A stretch of 64,000 nt of DNA, taken from assembly GCF_011397635.1 (NCBI RefSeq), contig NC_064759.1, positions 14,466,428-14,530,427 on the forward strand. The letters run 5' to 3'. This document shows, in pieces, positions 1 to 12,200 of this stretch (position 1 is the first letter of the stretch; the number at the start of each line of letters is the position of its first letter). The notes beneath the pieces are model-generated. The model searched no databases. It was not told the origin of the DNA and saw nothing but the letters and a program-made list of their open reading frames with translations. Both the position numbers and the translations under genes were made by a program. Source of the DNA: Epinephelus fuscoguttatus (taxonomy: Eukaryota; Chordata; Actinopteri; Perciformes; Serranidae).

Positions 1-137
1 ACAGAAAAACGAAAAAGTAAAACCAAAATACAGGACCAAGCACAATGTCAAGCGAATTTCAAAATATATGAACATTTAACATTGTTGAGTCCAACAGTCC
101 ATGTGCAAGATGATGGTGTGTGTTGTCTGCTGTGTGT
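1..137 (-). other. prpf31: prpf31 3' UTR (window edge)
   Basis: This follows the prpf31 stop codon on the minus strand. No AATAAA on the minus strand is visible in these 137 bases, so the polyadenylation site probably lies outside the window. Confidence 0.55.
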
Positions 138-3100
138 TTACATCTTAGCTTCCTTTTTGACTTTGAGGAACTCCGCCATGTTAGAGAAGTATTTCTGGTT
201 AGCTTCAGCCACCTTCTTCTCTGCAGCCTGTGGGTTGACAATCTCCAGCCCCTGCAGACAACAGCACAATGGTTAGTTAATTGAAATAAACCTGCACGGT
301 GTTCAGGGGATGTTCAATTAGAGAGAGTGTTGAGCTCTTTTTACCTGAAGAGGTGTAAATGCTACACTGGAGCTGGTTCCTGAGGAGCGGTCTCTGACTG
401 TAGACTTTCCTCCGTATGTCATGCTCTGCTTCTGCAACGTCCTCTGTTGTGTGCAGCAAAATAAATACAGAGACTTAAGGACTGAAAACAAAATAATAAA
501 TAGGTCATTGTTGAAGTGAGAATGAGCCACCAATAAGATTACCTGGAGGGATTTGGAGATTCTGGCTTTGGTGGCCTCGTTGACTTGAGCCTGCCTGACG
601 CGCCCACTGCCGCTCTTCCCCAGCTGACCCAGACTGAAGCCCAGATCCTCCTGATATGCATCATCTTCAATCTGCAAGTAAAGTCATGAAAAATTTGAGA
701 ACTGCTGATATAGCACATTACAATAAATGTCATACTATAGTATGTCATAAACGTGTCATAAAATTAACCCAAAAGTCATGGTATAGTATGTCAAGAAAGA
801 GTCATTATACTATGTCATAGAAAAGTCATAGTATAGTACGTCATAAAGTCATAGCATAGTATGTCATGAAGTCATAGTATGGTATGTCATAAAAAGGTCA
901 GTAAACTATGTCATAGAAAAGTCATAGTATAGTATGTCTGGAAAAAAAACTTCTAAAACTTTAATATTTTCACAGAATTAACTCTCATTAAATTGATTTA
1001 CCAACTTTTAATACTTTTTAAGACCCTGTCAAGAACACTCTGAAGAAGCTTAAAGTCTCACTGCTTATGCGTCCTTTACCAAAATCATGCTCATGTCAAA
1101 CAATAGAAATGGTGTGCCCTGACAAAACACACATATTAAATAATTTCACATTCCAGGTCTGCAGTGTTTAAAAGCTTCTCTTATAACATGGAAAGCCATA
1201 AGTCACTATTATTAATTGATACAATGTCTTTCAGGTGGCAAGTGCACGGTGATATGAAACTAGTTTACTTATTGAGAAGTGAGCAGCTCAGTCACTGGTG
1301 TGATGAAATGTGAGTACTACAGCAGCTTTGAGTCTGAGATTTCTGAAAATGAGAAAAGAATATATGTCCTTGTACTGATAGTAAATTAGACTGCATTGTC
1401 CCGTTTCCACTCTCCTGGTAAAAAAAAAAATCAGTCTGTTTATTTAGAGGTAAAACTGAAAACAAGAAATCTCATCTCGCTACATTACTACAGTGGGTTT
1501 GCTGTAAACAACAGATTTAGATTACAACTCTGCATCTTGCCTGAAACATTAGCACAAACTATGTCTCTTGGGTCTCGGTGCAGTATCAGTTTTACTTTTA
1601 TAAACTGATGAAATCAGAAACTACTGAAGCTGCTTTTGGCCGCCATCCTAGTCCAAGCGTTTCGGCCTTTGTGTTTATATTTAGATGCTCTGGCAGGGAA
1701 CAAAATCCAATGTGATCAGAGAACATTTCCGTATATTTAACGTGCACATTTTTTTCCACTATATTTGTACTTATTTTGCTTTTGTCTTTAAATATAGCAC
1801 ATTTAGAGCCAAATAAATATACGTCACAGTTAGATGATAGTATAATTACTGGACATATTACTGCCTGAAAGTGAACACCACTGGAATAAATGAAAGTTAA
1901 CCTTACAGGGAGCATAGTTATACAAGATATGTGAGATATAAGAGGCATGAGAGACGATATCTACTGACCTCTGCAAAAGTCATTCTGTTGGCATGTTTCC
2001 TGATCTCAGTCAGTCCAAGACGCTCCTTCATCTTTCGATACCTTTTGGAGAGAAGATAAGAACAGCGGAGTTGCTTATGCTATATATACACATATTCTGA
2101 GTTGATGGTGGTATTCTGAGCTCGGCTGTGCAAGTTATGTAAGATTCTCGCTGCCCTGTCTTGTGCTTTGTTTGCTTCCCTGTGTTCTGATACAGCAGAA
2201 TGTTTTACTTACAATAAAAGGCTGCATAAATCAATTCATTTGTACTTCAAGCATCTCCATATTGTACTCCGCTTTTCTCTAAATGTGTGGCCTGTTCTGC
2301 AGGGATAGAGCAGATCTGTACCTCCTTCCTCCTCTCTTCTTCCTCTGTCCATCCAGCGGGGCTGGCAGTGGTTTGACCTGCTTTACTGGCGGAGGCTCCT
2401 GCCATTTATCAAACTTCCTCTCTATTTCTTCTTTTAGATCGTAGCCAACCTACAAAAGTTACACAGAAGTTAAAACCAGAGGCGCCAGAAATGTAAAATA
2501 AACGTTAAAATGTTTGTGTCAGAGGTGTAATTTCAACTATGTAGCAGTGGTTGTGACTGTATGTTTGATGGTGTGTTGGACTACATTGTTTTGTAAGGTA
2601 TTTATAAAAATGTTGGTCCACCATATGTGTAAACAAGGTTGAGAAAATGTTAGAGAATTTAGCCTGTTTATTTTGTAGCACGTGTTAGTATCCACACAGC
2701 TATTCATAAATTCAGCATCAGTGTGTATGTGCTCCTCTTGGACAGTCACCTTGCCGTCTGAACTCTCGTGGAAACTGTCCACTCGGGCAGCCAGAGTGCA
2801 CTTTGCAGCCACCAGACGAGCTGCCTTCCTCCTGAGGTCCTGAATACACAAAATGGCAGACAGCTGTTAGCTACAACGTCCCCTGTGCTCAGTTAGAACA
2901 ACACTGCAGTATGTTTCTGTTTATTTACTGACAGGTGGTAGCGACTGCACCACATCACAGTGGTAGATGAAGCCGGTGTGGGGCAGCAGGGAGGTGCTGC
3001 TGAAGCCAGACAGCGTTCTTCTCTGAGCTCCCAGCAGCATCAGGTTACAGGCGGGCATTTTGGAGAGGTTAGTGAGGCCGCCAGCGATACCTGCGGGCAG

Positions 3101-5519
3101 AGGAGAAACCAGAGAGAGAAACAGAGAGTGATTATGAAAATTATTTTATTTGAGATAAATAGCACGGACAGCATAACAACACACACGTTGGAGCCAATCC
3201 CAGCTAACATTATGCGAGAGGTGGGCTACACCCTGGACAGGTTGCCAAACTGTTCACGCTCACATTCACACCTATGGGCCAATTTAGAGTCACCAATTAA
3301 CTTTAGACTGTGGGAGGAAGCCGGAGTACCCAGAGAAAACCCACGCTGACACGGGAAGAACATGCAAACTCCAAACAGAGGGGCTCCCCCACCCCAGGGT
3401 TTGAACCTCCCACCGCAGGTTTGCACCAGGAACTCTTTGGCTGTGAGGCGACAATGCTAATCACCACAATGCACCACCGTCTTACCGAACTGAAAAATGT
3501 GACTGACAATTTTGAATGGTTTTAATAATAAACAATATTTTTTCAGACATAATTTTACCTAATAGATAAAATTGTGCTCAATGTTGACTTTTATCTGAGT
3601 GTTTTCTTACTTTTAGATGATTCTAAGTTTAAATTTATGTTTGAACATCAGGGAAATTTGTCATAAGGAACATCCCTAATCTAAACGATTTAAATCTAAG
3701 ACGGATCTTTCTGTGTCGCTCACCCATGATCTTGGCAGCTGTTGAGGCTCCAACAATGATGGACAGATTTGGGGCAATGAATGACATCCTGGACTCCACA
3801 TATTCATATATCCTGTGTTTGGACTGGTTCAGCTCCAGAGCCATGTCACATGCCTCTTCCAGTTGCTTCAGTTCATCCTCACTTAGCTGTGACCTAAAAC
3901 CACAAAAACACACAAAGTCAACTTATTGATTGGCATTTAAACGGCGACGGCCACTCACAAACGTCCTGTGGATGGGAGCAATAACACTGACAGACCACAG
4001 ATGTCTGTTCACTCACCCCTGTGTGGTGGAAGCTGTGACACTGACGACCATAATAGTGGCGTTAGTGAGGATCTGCTGAAGAGTTTCATTGTTCTTGCAC
4101 TTGTCCAGGTTGTTTCCTAACTCCTGAGGAGGAAACACAAAATGATGCTCAAATCATATGAGAATACAGTTTATTGCCAAGTAGGTTTTCTCATTCTCAT
4201 ATAAGGACTGTATGTATTGGTGCATAACATTAACACCATATGGGAAATTGAAATTTAAAAAAAAAAAATAATAAAACAAGTATTGAAAAAATACTTGACA
4301 TAAATGTAGGACAGAATAAAATTATAATTAAAATATGAAAAAACAATCATATAAAAAATATATACAATATATTTATATGTGAGAAAATAACTTTTTATAA
4401 AATATTTTATTATATTAATTTTCCTAACGTATCAATGATCATTTGTGAGGGTGTAATAATTGTAAGCTTTCATATTTTTAAATAACTATTAAATATAGTC
4501 AATTTGTGTAATTTCTGTAACATGAATAATAATACATACTCTTTAATTTTGACAAAAAAATAAGACTACTTTCCTGTGACACAGGTGGCTATAATTTGGA
4601 GCCACATACTAATTTACTTTTTACTAAATCACATAAATTATTATTGATGAATATCCTCCTGCAGTCCAACTAAAGAAAGAAATAATGAACACCTTACTCT
4701 CATTTTGAAATGGATTTTCGGTAAAAATGCAAAATAAACATTTCAACTCGTCTCACCTTGACTGTGCGGATGTAATCTAGAGAATCTGGCACCAAAGATT
4801 CGAGCTCTGGGAACCTCTTGGAGTACTTGTCGCGAGTGAACTTGTGGATGATATCTGAAAACCAGGCAGAAAGGCATTAGAAAAGTTTTTTAATACAGAC
4901 CAGAACAACATCAAACGCTTTACATTTTGATTTCTTTAACTGGCAAGAGCAGCTAACTCACTGAGTTCATTGTCGATCTCCACTGTGAGGTTATTGGCTG
5001 CAACGATCAGTCTGTATTCTGGGTCGGCCTCGACTGGACCCGAGACTAAAAGGAAACACAACCAACTTAATTCAGATTCAACTGGAGCTACATGCTGTGA
5101 GGAACTTCTTAAACCACACTGTCACACACACAAAAGAAAAAAAGAACACGGATCACGCTCACCCTCTGAGTTCTTGCGCTGTTTTCCACTGTACACAGAA
5201 ATTTTGTCCATTATCTCTGAAAACTGCAGACAAAAAATAAGATTATGTGGCAACAACCACAACAGTTGCTTGTATAATACAACAACTGTATGATACAACT
5301 CACCTGTTTGCTGTTGCGGAGCTTGGCGATGGACGCCACACTCTCAGCTTTACTGTAGTCCACCTCCATCTCCTCTGGGATGTCTTCCAGCCCTGCCTCT
5401 GTCCTTCCCTGCGCCACCTCTCCATCGCTCTCCCCTTCCTCTCCCTCTGCATACAACCCGTCCTCACCCTCATCTCCGGCCTCCTCCAAATCTGCCAGGA
5501 GCTCATCCGCCAGAGACAT
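138..5519 (-). CDS. prpf31: prpf31, pre-mRNA processing factor 31 (U4/U6 snRNP)
   Basis: Thirteen coding exons, minus strand: 5304-5519, 5163-5223, 4962-5045, 4757-4854, 4017-4123, 3724-3893, 2933-3090, 2750-2839, 2322-2449, 1969-2041, 543-671, 345-443, 138-251. All join in phase with GT/AG ends, giving 1527 nt and 508 residues (human about 499). The N-terminus is MSLADELLADLEEA with an acidic stretch to about residue 60; then come the NOSIC/Nop core (EACDMALELNQSKHRIYEYV, then FIAPNLSIIVGAS at the end of exon 7) and a basic nuclear-localisation segment (KKRGGRRYRKMKER). The family protein binds the 15.5K/SNU13-U4 snRNA complex and bridges U4/U6 to U5 in the tri-snRNP. The start ATG is the first triplet of coding exon 1, directly after an AG acceptor (5520-5521), so the 5' UTR must come from an upstream exon. 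Intron 7 holds a SINE relic and intron 11 a minisatellite. Identification is very secure; exon edges are read by eye. Confidence 0.96.
726..945. repeat. minisatellite in prpf31 intron 11
   Basis: A degenerate tandem array whose core reads gtcatagtatagtatgtcat, with spacers such as aaaa or gaa. About seven or eight imperfect units of roughly 25-31 bp are visible. It lies between coding exons 11 and 12 and has no coding content. Confidence 0.75.
3190..3481 (-). mobile_element. tRNA-like SINE relic, copy 1 (5' side of + strand truncated)
   Basis: It shares long blocks with the copies at 15206 and 31755: cccagctaacat, then caccctggacaggttgcc, then gactgtgggaggaagccgga, then the head with the B-box-like part. 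Read on the minus strand, the family starts with a tRNA-like head (gtggtg..ttagca, and a ggttcaaa B-box-like stretch) and ends in an ATGA-rich tail. This copy lacks the tail and about 80 bp of body, and I see no clear target-site duplication. It sits in prpf31 intron 7. Confidence 0.75.
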
Positions 5520-7590
5520 CTGCAATCAGCGGCACAAAGTTTGAGGACATTAAAGGTAACTGGGTTGATAAGATGAAGCTACTCAGGTAAGTTTCAAAAA
5601 TGAGTGTTACTGATTGTACCACAGTGTTAATCTTTCTGATATAATATCTACAACAAGACTGTGTGGCATCTGAAATTTCTGAACATTGCACTGCACAGCA
5701 ATAAAACCCAAATGCTATCTTTCTGTTCTGGTTTTAAGTAATATAATTTTCTTTTCTTACTGTTACAGCTGAGTGAAATAAAATGTGATTGTCCTATCCA
5801 CATCACTGATCTGTATGATAACTTAAATACAGTAAAAGCAGCAAAGCAGATGCTTAAAAACATCTGGGAAATGATGAGATGGCTAGAGGGACAAAAATGT
5901 GATTAATGGATTATGAGAAGTTAAACAAGGACAAAATACATTTCAGTGAAACAAATATATTGTTTGTTTCTGACCTTTGCAATTTGTTCTTTTCCCTAAT
6001 AAAACTTCCCTAAAATCCCCCAAATTGATCAATGTAAGATGTGACTATTTCATTTTCTACAGCTCACTAGGGATGGGGAAAATGCTGATACAGTTACATG
6101 TTTTATTGAAACACTGATGCAAGACATCAATTTCATCAATGCATAAATTATTAATAATGCAAATACAAATTAAACTTTAGGTAGCCTGTTAGAATAATCG
6201 AACCAATTGCTTTTTCACTCCATTAGATACATTTTGCTGCAATAAAAAGGACTGAAGTGAGATGAACGGGCAGAAAACTTTATCTTATTACACAAAACAG
6301 ATGTTGACAGTGTTTTCCTTTGGGGATACAAGCTGAAGTTTAAAAAAAAGGACAATAAATGGCAACTTATCACAGCATATGTTATTACAATACCTAGCAT
6401 ATTGCAAAATGTTAAAAAAAAAAAAAAAATCACAATATTATAATATTGTGACTTAGCATATCTTAGGACTTCTGGTGATTCCCACCCCTTCTGCACAACT
6501 GTACAACTATGACCAGGAATACACAACTTGCATTGCCCGGGGGCCAATTCTGCAAAATGCCAGGAGGCCAAAGGCCAGCTTTAATAAACATTAATAAATA
6601 ATATATAAATAATTTGCCCGGACGTCTGTCTGGGGGTCCTCCTCTGGCATTTATATTTGGGGAAAAAAAAAAAAAAAAAGCTCTCATGCTTTTTAAATAG
6701 ACTCTGGCATCCTATTTACATTAAAAAAAAAAAAAAAAAAAATCCCAGTTAATTTCATATAAAGATAAAAAAAAAAACAACGACTGGCCAGCTCACTCAG
6801 TGTAAAAGTCTATGGCACTACCATGGCACTATTTGCCCCATCCTCGAAGAGCACCAGATTTTATTTGTTTATTTATTTTTTTTAAATAACTAACAACGTT
6901 GTGCCTTAACCCAGTGCAGCACTCTAGTTTCTTCCTCGTGAATTAATCTGAATTTAATTGTGAAATTAAAAATTGGTCTGAGGGCCAGATTTAGCCCACG
7001 GGCTGCAAACTGGCTGACTATAACCTCACAAGTGCACATGGTTTCATTTTAAGGGGTAACAAGCCAGCATATAGGAACTTACTGTTAAAAAGAACTGCTA
7101 GCTTTTCTCGGCATGATTTCAATATAATCTGGGACGCTTTACAAAAACAAAACAAGCAATTCAACACACCGAATACTGTTTGTCAGTTTAGCCATTTAGA
7201 TCGGTCACTAAATTAACTGGGGATTAGGATCAGTGGTGTTAAAATAGCTAGTTACATCTTAAGACAACATCTTCAAATTGAATTTCTTGGATCCAAAACA
7301 CGCTGAACACAAATGGGGGATGTTTTCAAAGTAGTTGAAGTTAACAACGATTTCAGGGTATTACGGTCCTGGTTAGACTCCCAAACAACGTTAATCAATG
7401 TAACACAGGATATATAACGGAGCAAATAAAATCTGAACGTGTAGCTATTTGAGAAAGATGTTTCTACACTGATCATAATTCAGTGGTTGTATCGTTAATG
7501 TAACGTTAGTGCTAGCTAGCTAGCGTTAGCAACGTTGACTTAGCGCTGTCAGTTTTGTTACTACACGCTTTAAAAGTAACACAAACTTAC
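5520..7590 (-). other. prpf31 intron 1
   Basis: No coding exon is seen. The intron holds A-runs (about 6414-6430, 6662-6679, 6723-6742) and degraded repeat-like stretches. One of these, near 6975-7015, reads agggccagatttagcccacg, typical of old hAT-derived relics. I see no intact element. Confidence 0.5.
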
Positions 7591-7640
7591 CTCTAACCTT
7601 CAGCCTCTGGTCGCCTACTGAAAGGAAAACAAATACGCCT
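7591..7640 (-). other. prpf31: prpf31 non-coding first exon and promoter (predicted)
   Basis: A textbook donor (GAG/gtaagt on the minus strand) ends at 7591. It is the best upstream partner for the prpf31 acceptor just before the start codon. The transcription start is not defined by sequence; I place it within about 50-150 bases upstream (7640-7740), where several CpGs occur. The intron it implies is about 2.07 kb. Confidence 0.5.
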
Positions 7641-9213
7641 TATGAAGGCTTCAAGAGTTTCTTCTGTATTCTAAGATTAGTCGTTATACGCAGTAAGCCT
7701 ACGGTGCACAGTTAACTCGTTTGACGCGGAATAAATACGTCACAACATTCGAACCGCCTTCTGGGAAATGGAGTCAATACGCCGCACAAACAAAGACGCA
7801 TTACACAGGAGATATATGGGTCTTCTCGGTTATAAATAGAGCGCTGTACGATTACAAAACAATACGATTTATTGTGATGAAACAATAAGAGGCTCACATT
7901 TTGTAGTTTTTATTTCCCCTTGTTTATACATTATCCCTTGAAAACCATTCTTTAAACAATACAGGTTTTAAACCAACATTTAAACAGACTAAACGAATGG
8001 ACTAGTTGGACCTCGACTGCAGGATGGACTGTTATTAGTAGAAAATGGGGTAAATTAACAGATACACAAACAAATGGAGTTATTTACTGATGAGAGGCTT
8101 TGATTTTTCATGCTAAGCTACATTAACGGTCATTAAACAAGGTAAAAGAATGACAAGACGGCTAAAAATTCATAGACATTGGAAAATAATGACACATTAC
8201 AGGACATAGTTCCATACAGATTGGCATATATTAACAAGTAAAATTATACAAAATACTTTTTTTTAGCAATTAAGACGTTTGGGAAAATATTTTTGATTTA
8301 TTTGTTATGAAGATCTTAGAGAAGGTATAACCTAGATGCATTCTGTCCCAAACAAATTATAGCTAAGTTCATATATATTAATTGCAGAAAAGCAAATAAA
8401 TAAAGAGATAAATAAATAATTAAATAAATAAAATATTGCATGGAAACTGGCTTTACATAAATAAATAAATAAAACAATATAATAAATATATATGATATAA
8501 ATTAATCAACATAAGACAAATCTGTTTTGAACTAAAAGTATAAAGAAGCATAGCTTGTTTCATTTTTCGTGCAGTCTAAGAATACATCTAAAAGTAAACA
8601 GCTCTAAAATGATATTGTATTCACTTGTATTATGATATTTGTACAAATGCAAATGACTATTCTCAAATACAGGAGTCAAGCGATTTCTGTTCCAAACTGC
8701 TGCCTACAAGAACAATTGACTGCAATGAAAAACTTCTTTAATAAAGAGAGGACTGGGATCCAAGCGCTTACATAGACAGATGAATGACTAAAGAAAGTGC
8801 ATTCCCCGCACATCTGGGGAATAATACAACAGAATGAATAAGAAAAAGAGAAGGTAAGCTGGTACACAGCAAGACTCCCACTGCATAGCTGTCAAATCTG
8901 TTTCAGATTTTACAAAGCTCCAGGCTCCTCTTCTCCTAGCCATATGCTGCCTTTTCCAAAGACTTTTGTAGCTGAAGGCTATGAATAAACTCTGTAAATA
9001 GTGGCAGGCAGGAGCACAACAAACCCCTGTCATACAAAATCCTGTCGCTGGTAAAACCTGGAATGTGTCCAGCTTTTAGGTCGGGAGTCTCATTCTTTCA
9101 GTTGCCTCTTCAATAAAAAAATAGCCTCTGGGTGAATGGCTGGTTGTTGGGGTTAATTCACTGGCCAGTCCAAGAGGGTTCAGCTCTAAAGGTTCCCACG
9201 ATGTCATGTGACA
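7641..9213 (-). other. lmtk3 3' UTR and the lmtk3-prpf31 intergenic gap
   Basis: This covers the stretch between the lmtk3 stop (9214-9216) and the prpf31 first exon. It is AT-rich, especially 8390-8510 where aaataaat repeats occur, and has no splice-linked coding block. Most is probably lmtk3 3' UTR, which leaves only a few hundred bases for the prpf31 promoter. Confidence 0.55.
7868..7914 (-). terminator. lmtk3: candidate lmtk3 polyadenylation signals
   Basis: Two minus-strand AATAAA hexamers (tttatt on the plus strand) lie at 7868-7873 and 7909-7914, about 1.3 kb beyond the lmtk3 stop codon and just upstream of the prpf31 promoter. Other AATAAA matches exist in the AT-rich 8250-8500 stretch, so the site actually used is uncertain. 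Confidence 0.4.
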
Positions 9214-12200
9214 TCACACCAAGTGGGGGTCGTTGGCAGGGCTGACAGTGAAGCGCGATGATGTCACTGGATTGGCCCCCACAGGCGACCTTGGTTTGAT
9301 TGATAAATCCTCTTTCCTTTTCGATTCTTTGCTCTTGATGTTTGACCCTGGTGGGAAGAAACACAACATCAAGCACTATGTGTAGGCACAGTCACCAACC
9401 ATTTCATTTTACCTTGATGTTCATAGTAGCAATTCACAAATTAACCTTCAGCATGAAACAGATTTTATGATTAATGAGCTGAGATTTCTGCCTTTTGTTA
9501 TCTGTGTCTTGATGAGAAATTCCTCCAGCAAAAGCGAGAGCCTAAAGCGCTGACCTACTTACTTCTATACGTTACATTAAGCAAAGCCTTCACATCTGAC
9601 TCAATGCGTTATATTTACACACATGCTCTAGATCATTTTCTCTGTACATTGCACATATTCTTTTTACTTCTCCACACTCTTTTGTCAAAATTTCACATTC
9701 CATCATCTGCGTTTTAAGCACTCTACATCTCATTTCATTTTAAAAACAGATATAGTTTATGTTTTTCATATTGTTTTATTGTATTTTTTTCATGTTTTAT
9801 GTTATGTTTATGGTTCTTGTCTTTTGCAGTACTTGTTTTTCTTTTTGAAATTTGTTTGTTGTTATGCAGCAAAATATCAAGGAAAATTCCTGTGTATCAA
9901 AACTTACTTGGCAAAGTGTAAACCTGATTCTGATATGCAGTAATATAGGTGTGCTGGTTGGTCTTAAAGACCTGTGGGGGAGCCCAAAACTTCAAGATAT
10001 ACTATGCACGATTTTTCTAAAAAAAAAACCAAAACAAAACACAACAACAATGTATAGACTCATACAAAAGTGAGCAATACAGGAAACAGTATGGCACCCA
10101 CTTCCTGTTCACAAATTTGTACAGCTTGTATTACTTCCAAACAGTGCACTAAAATATGTTTCTAAAAACATTTTAGACGAGAAAAGGCGATATAGTAACA
10201 GAATCTTTGTCTATATTTGATCAGCACTGCCGGTGTTAACTTTTGATCAGAGTTTGTTCTGAGTTTGAGAGAGAAAGAGAGGGGCATCTCTTCTTTTCTT
10301 GAACTACCTCCATATTCTTCGTGTCCATGGTGGCAGCAGGCATACAACAATGGGGAAGTGCAATCTGTAGTTAAGGCTAAACATATAATTGCTGATGCCT
10401 CACATCCGTTACACTCACAGTTTGAGCTGCTCCCATCTGGGCGTCGATTTCGGGTCCCTAGAGTCAGTCGGAACACATATAAGAAGTTTTTTATTCCCTA
10501 TGTCATACAGGCAATGAACACAGAGTGACTGTATCAGGGAACACTACTATTTTCATAAGATGTGCTCTTTTACTATTGGTCCTACCTGCCTATTTTCACT
10601 ATAATATGATATATATTGTTTAACTGTATGTTTTTAATGGTGTATTGCGTTGTGTGTTTGTTTGTGGCTTTGATTTTTGAGAGAAGCCAAAGACAAATTT
10701 CCACTGAGGTGGACAATAAAGTTATCCATCTATCTAGTTCAAACAACAGCCCTAGAGCAAACCAAATTCTGTGAAAAGGGCGGTGGCGTTCGCTTTTCCT
10801 CAAGAAGTAGAAAACCTACAACTACCATAATGCACTGTGCCACACCAGACGAATGAACCGAAGTTTATTACACATAATACCCATAATTTTATGATACAAA
10901 GCTGGTTGGAAATCTGCGAAATGTCCCTTTAAGTCATAGTTTCAAGTGTACTATTCAATATTAAATCTCTTTTTAAATCATACAGTGCAAAACCAAGTTG
11001 TGGATAAAACTGAAGAACTACATTTTCAGTTAATGTCAATGTTTTCTCTTTAACTTTGTTTATGTATAGTGTGTTTCCTCATCCACCCTTTTGTGTTCAT
11101 TGTCTGGCCTGACAGGTATAAATGTTCCAAACCAAACACAAGTCAGAAAATAAACTAATAATTTATATCTATTAATATAATCACACTGAAGCAATGCTGG
11201 ACAGTTTTTAGTTAAAAATAACTCAGAGCGAACGCAGCCTCTTCTTTCAACACTTTGAAGTTTCAACTCTAAAGGCGACGAAAGATCATGAAAGCATCTA
11301 ATTTTGGAGTTTCTGCATTTCTGTATATGTGCACAGCCCGAAGGAAACTCTGAGCCCAAACCTTCATTATTCTGTGAAATGAGGTAATCAGTGTACAAGA
11401 TGGAGAGAGGAAGTCAAGAGAGCAAATGAAAATGTGTTGGGAGACACAGCTTAGGCTTGCATTGTTGAGCGCAGGATTTATGTCGCCGCTCAGTTCCACA
11501 TGTCACAGTGTCGAGGGGGATAATTATAGAAGATTAATTCTGCCTGCATATTTGGAGACGAGATGGTTGAACTGAGGGTTTTCCATTTCGGTGGGTGGGG
11601 ATGAGTTAGTGGCTGTCAGATTTTATTACGTCATTCTCTGGCTCAAGGTGAGGACTGAGTGATAATACACGTGTGGAAAGAAACATATTTCAGACTTATG
11701 CGCATTATGTCTACAGTCTGATAAGAAGAGTCTGCAGCGTCCTGGCAGCTCTGTGATGCTTTGGTGTTGCAGTGCTTTGAGCTAAATGCTAATGTTGGCA
11801 TGCTAACGTGAGTCAGTCAGCACAAAACACAACGTACAGCTGAGGATGATGGGAGTGTCATTTGTTTAGCAGGTATTTGGTAAAGTTATTACAACATGTG
11901 TCTTCCACCATGGCAGAGAAGAAGAAAAATCACAAATGTGATGCTGCGTTCACACTACGAGCAACTCAGCAATAGGCTACATGTCATTTTCAATGGAAGC
12001 CAGTGACATGAAGCTACAAACTGACGCCCGACACTTGTCGCTGTGGATGGGCATGATGCGCTACAAATCGAAGTTGAGCTGGATTCAGTTTTTTTCAGCA
12101 TTTCAATAACTCAGTGAAATGTTAACCACTTATATCTTTGTTTCTTGTTGTGGTACTGTGTTATTTAGCTCAGTTAGATGATGCAGTGTTAGCTTAAATG

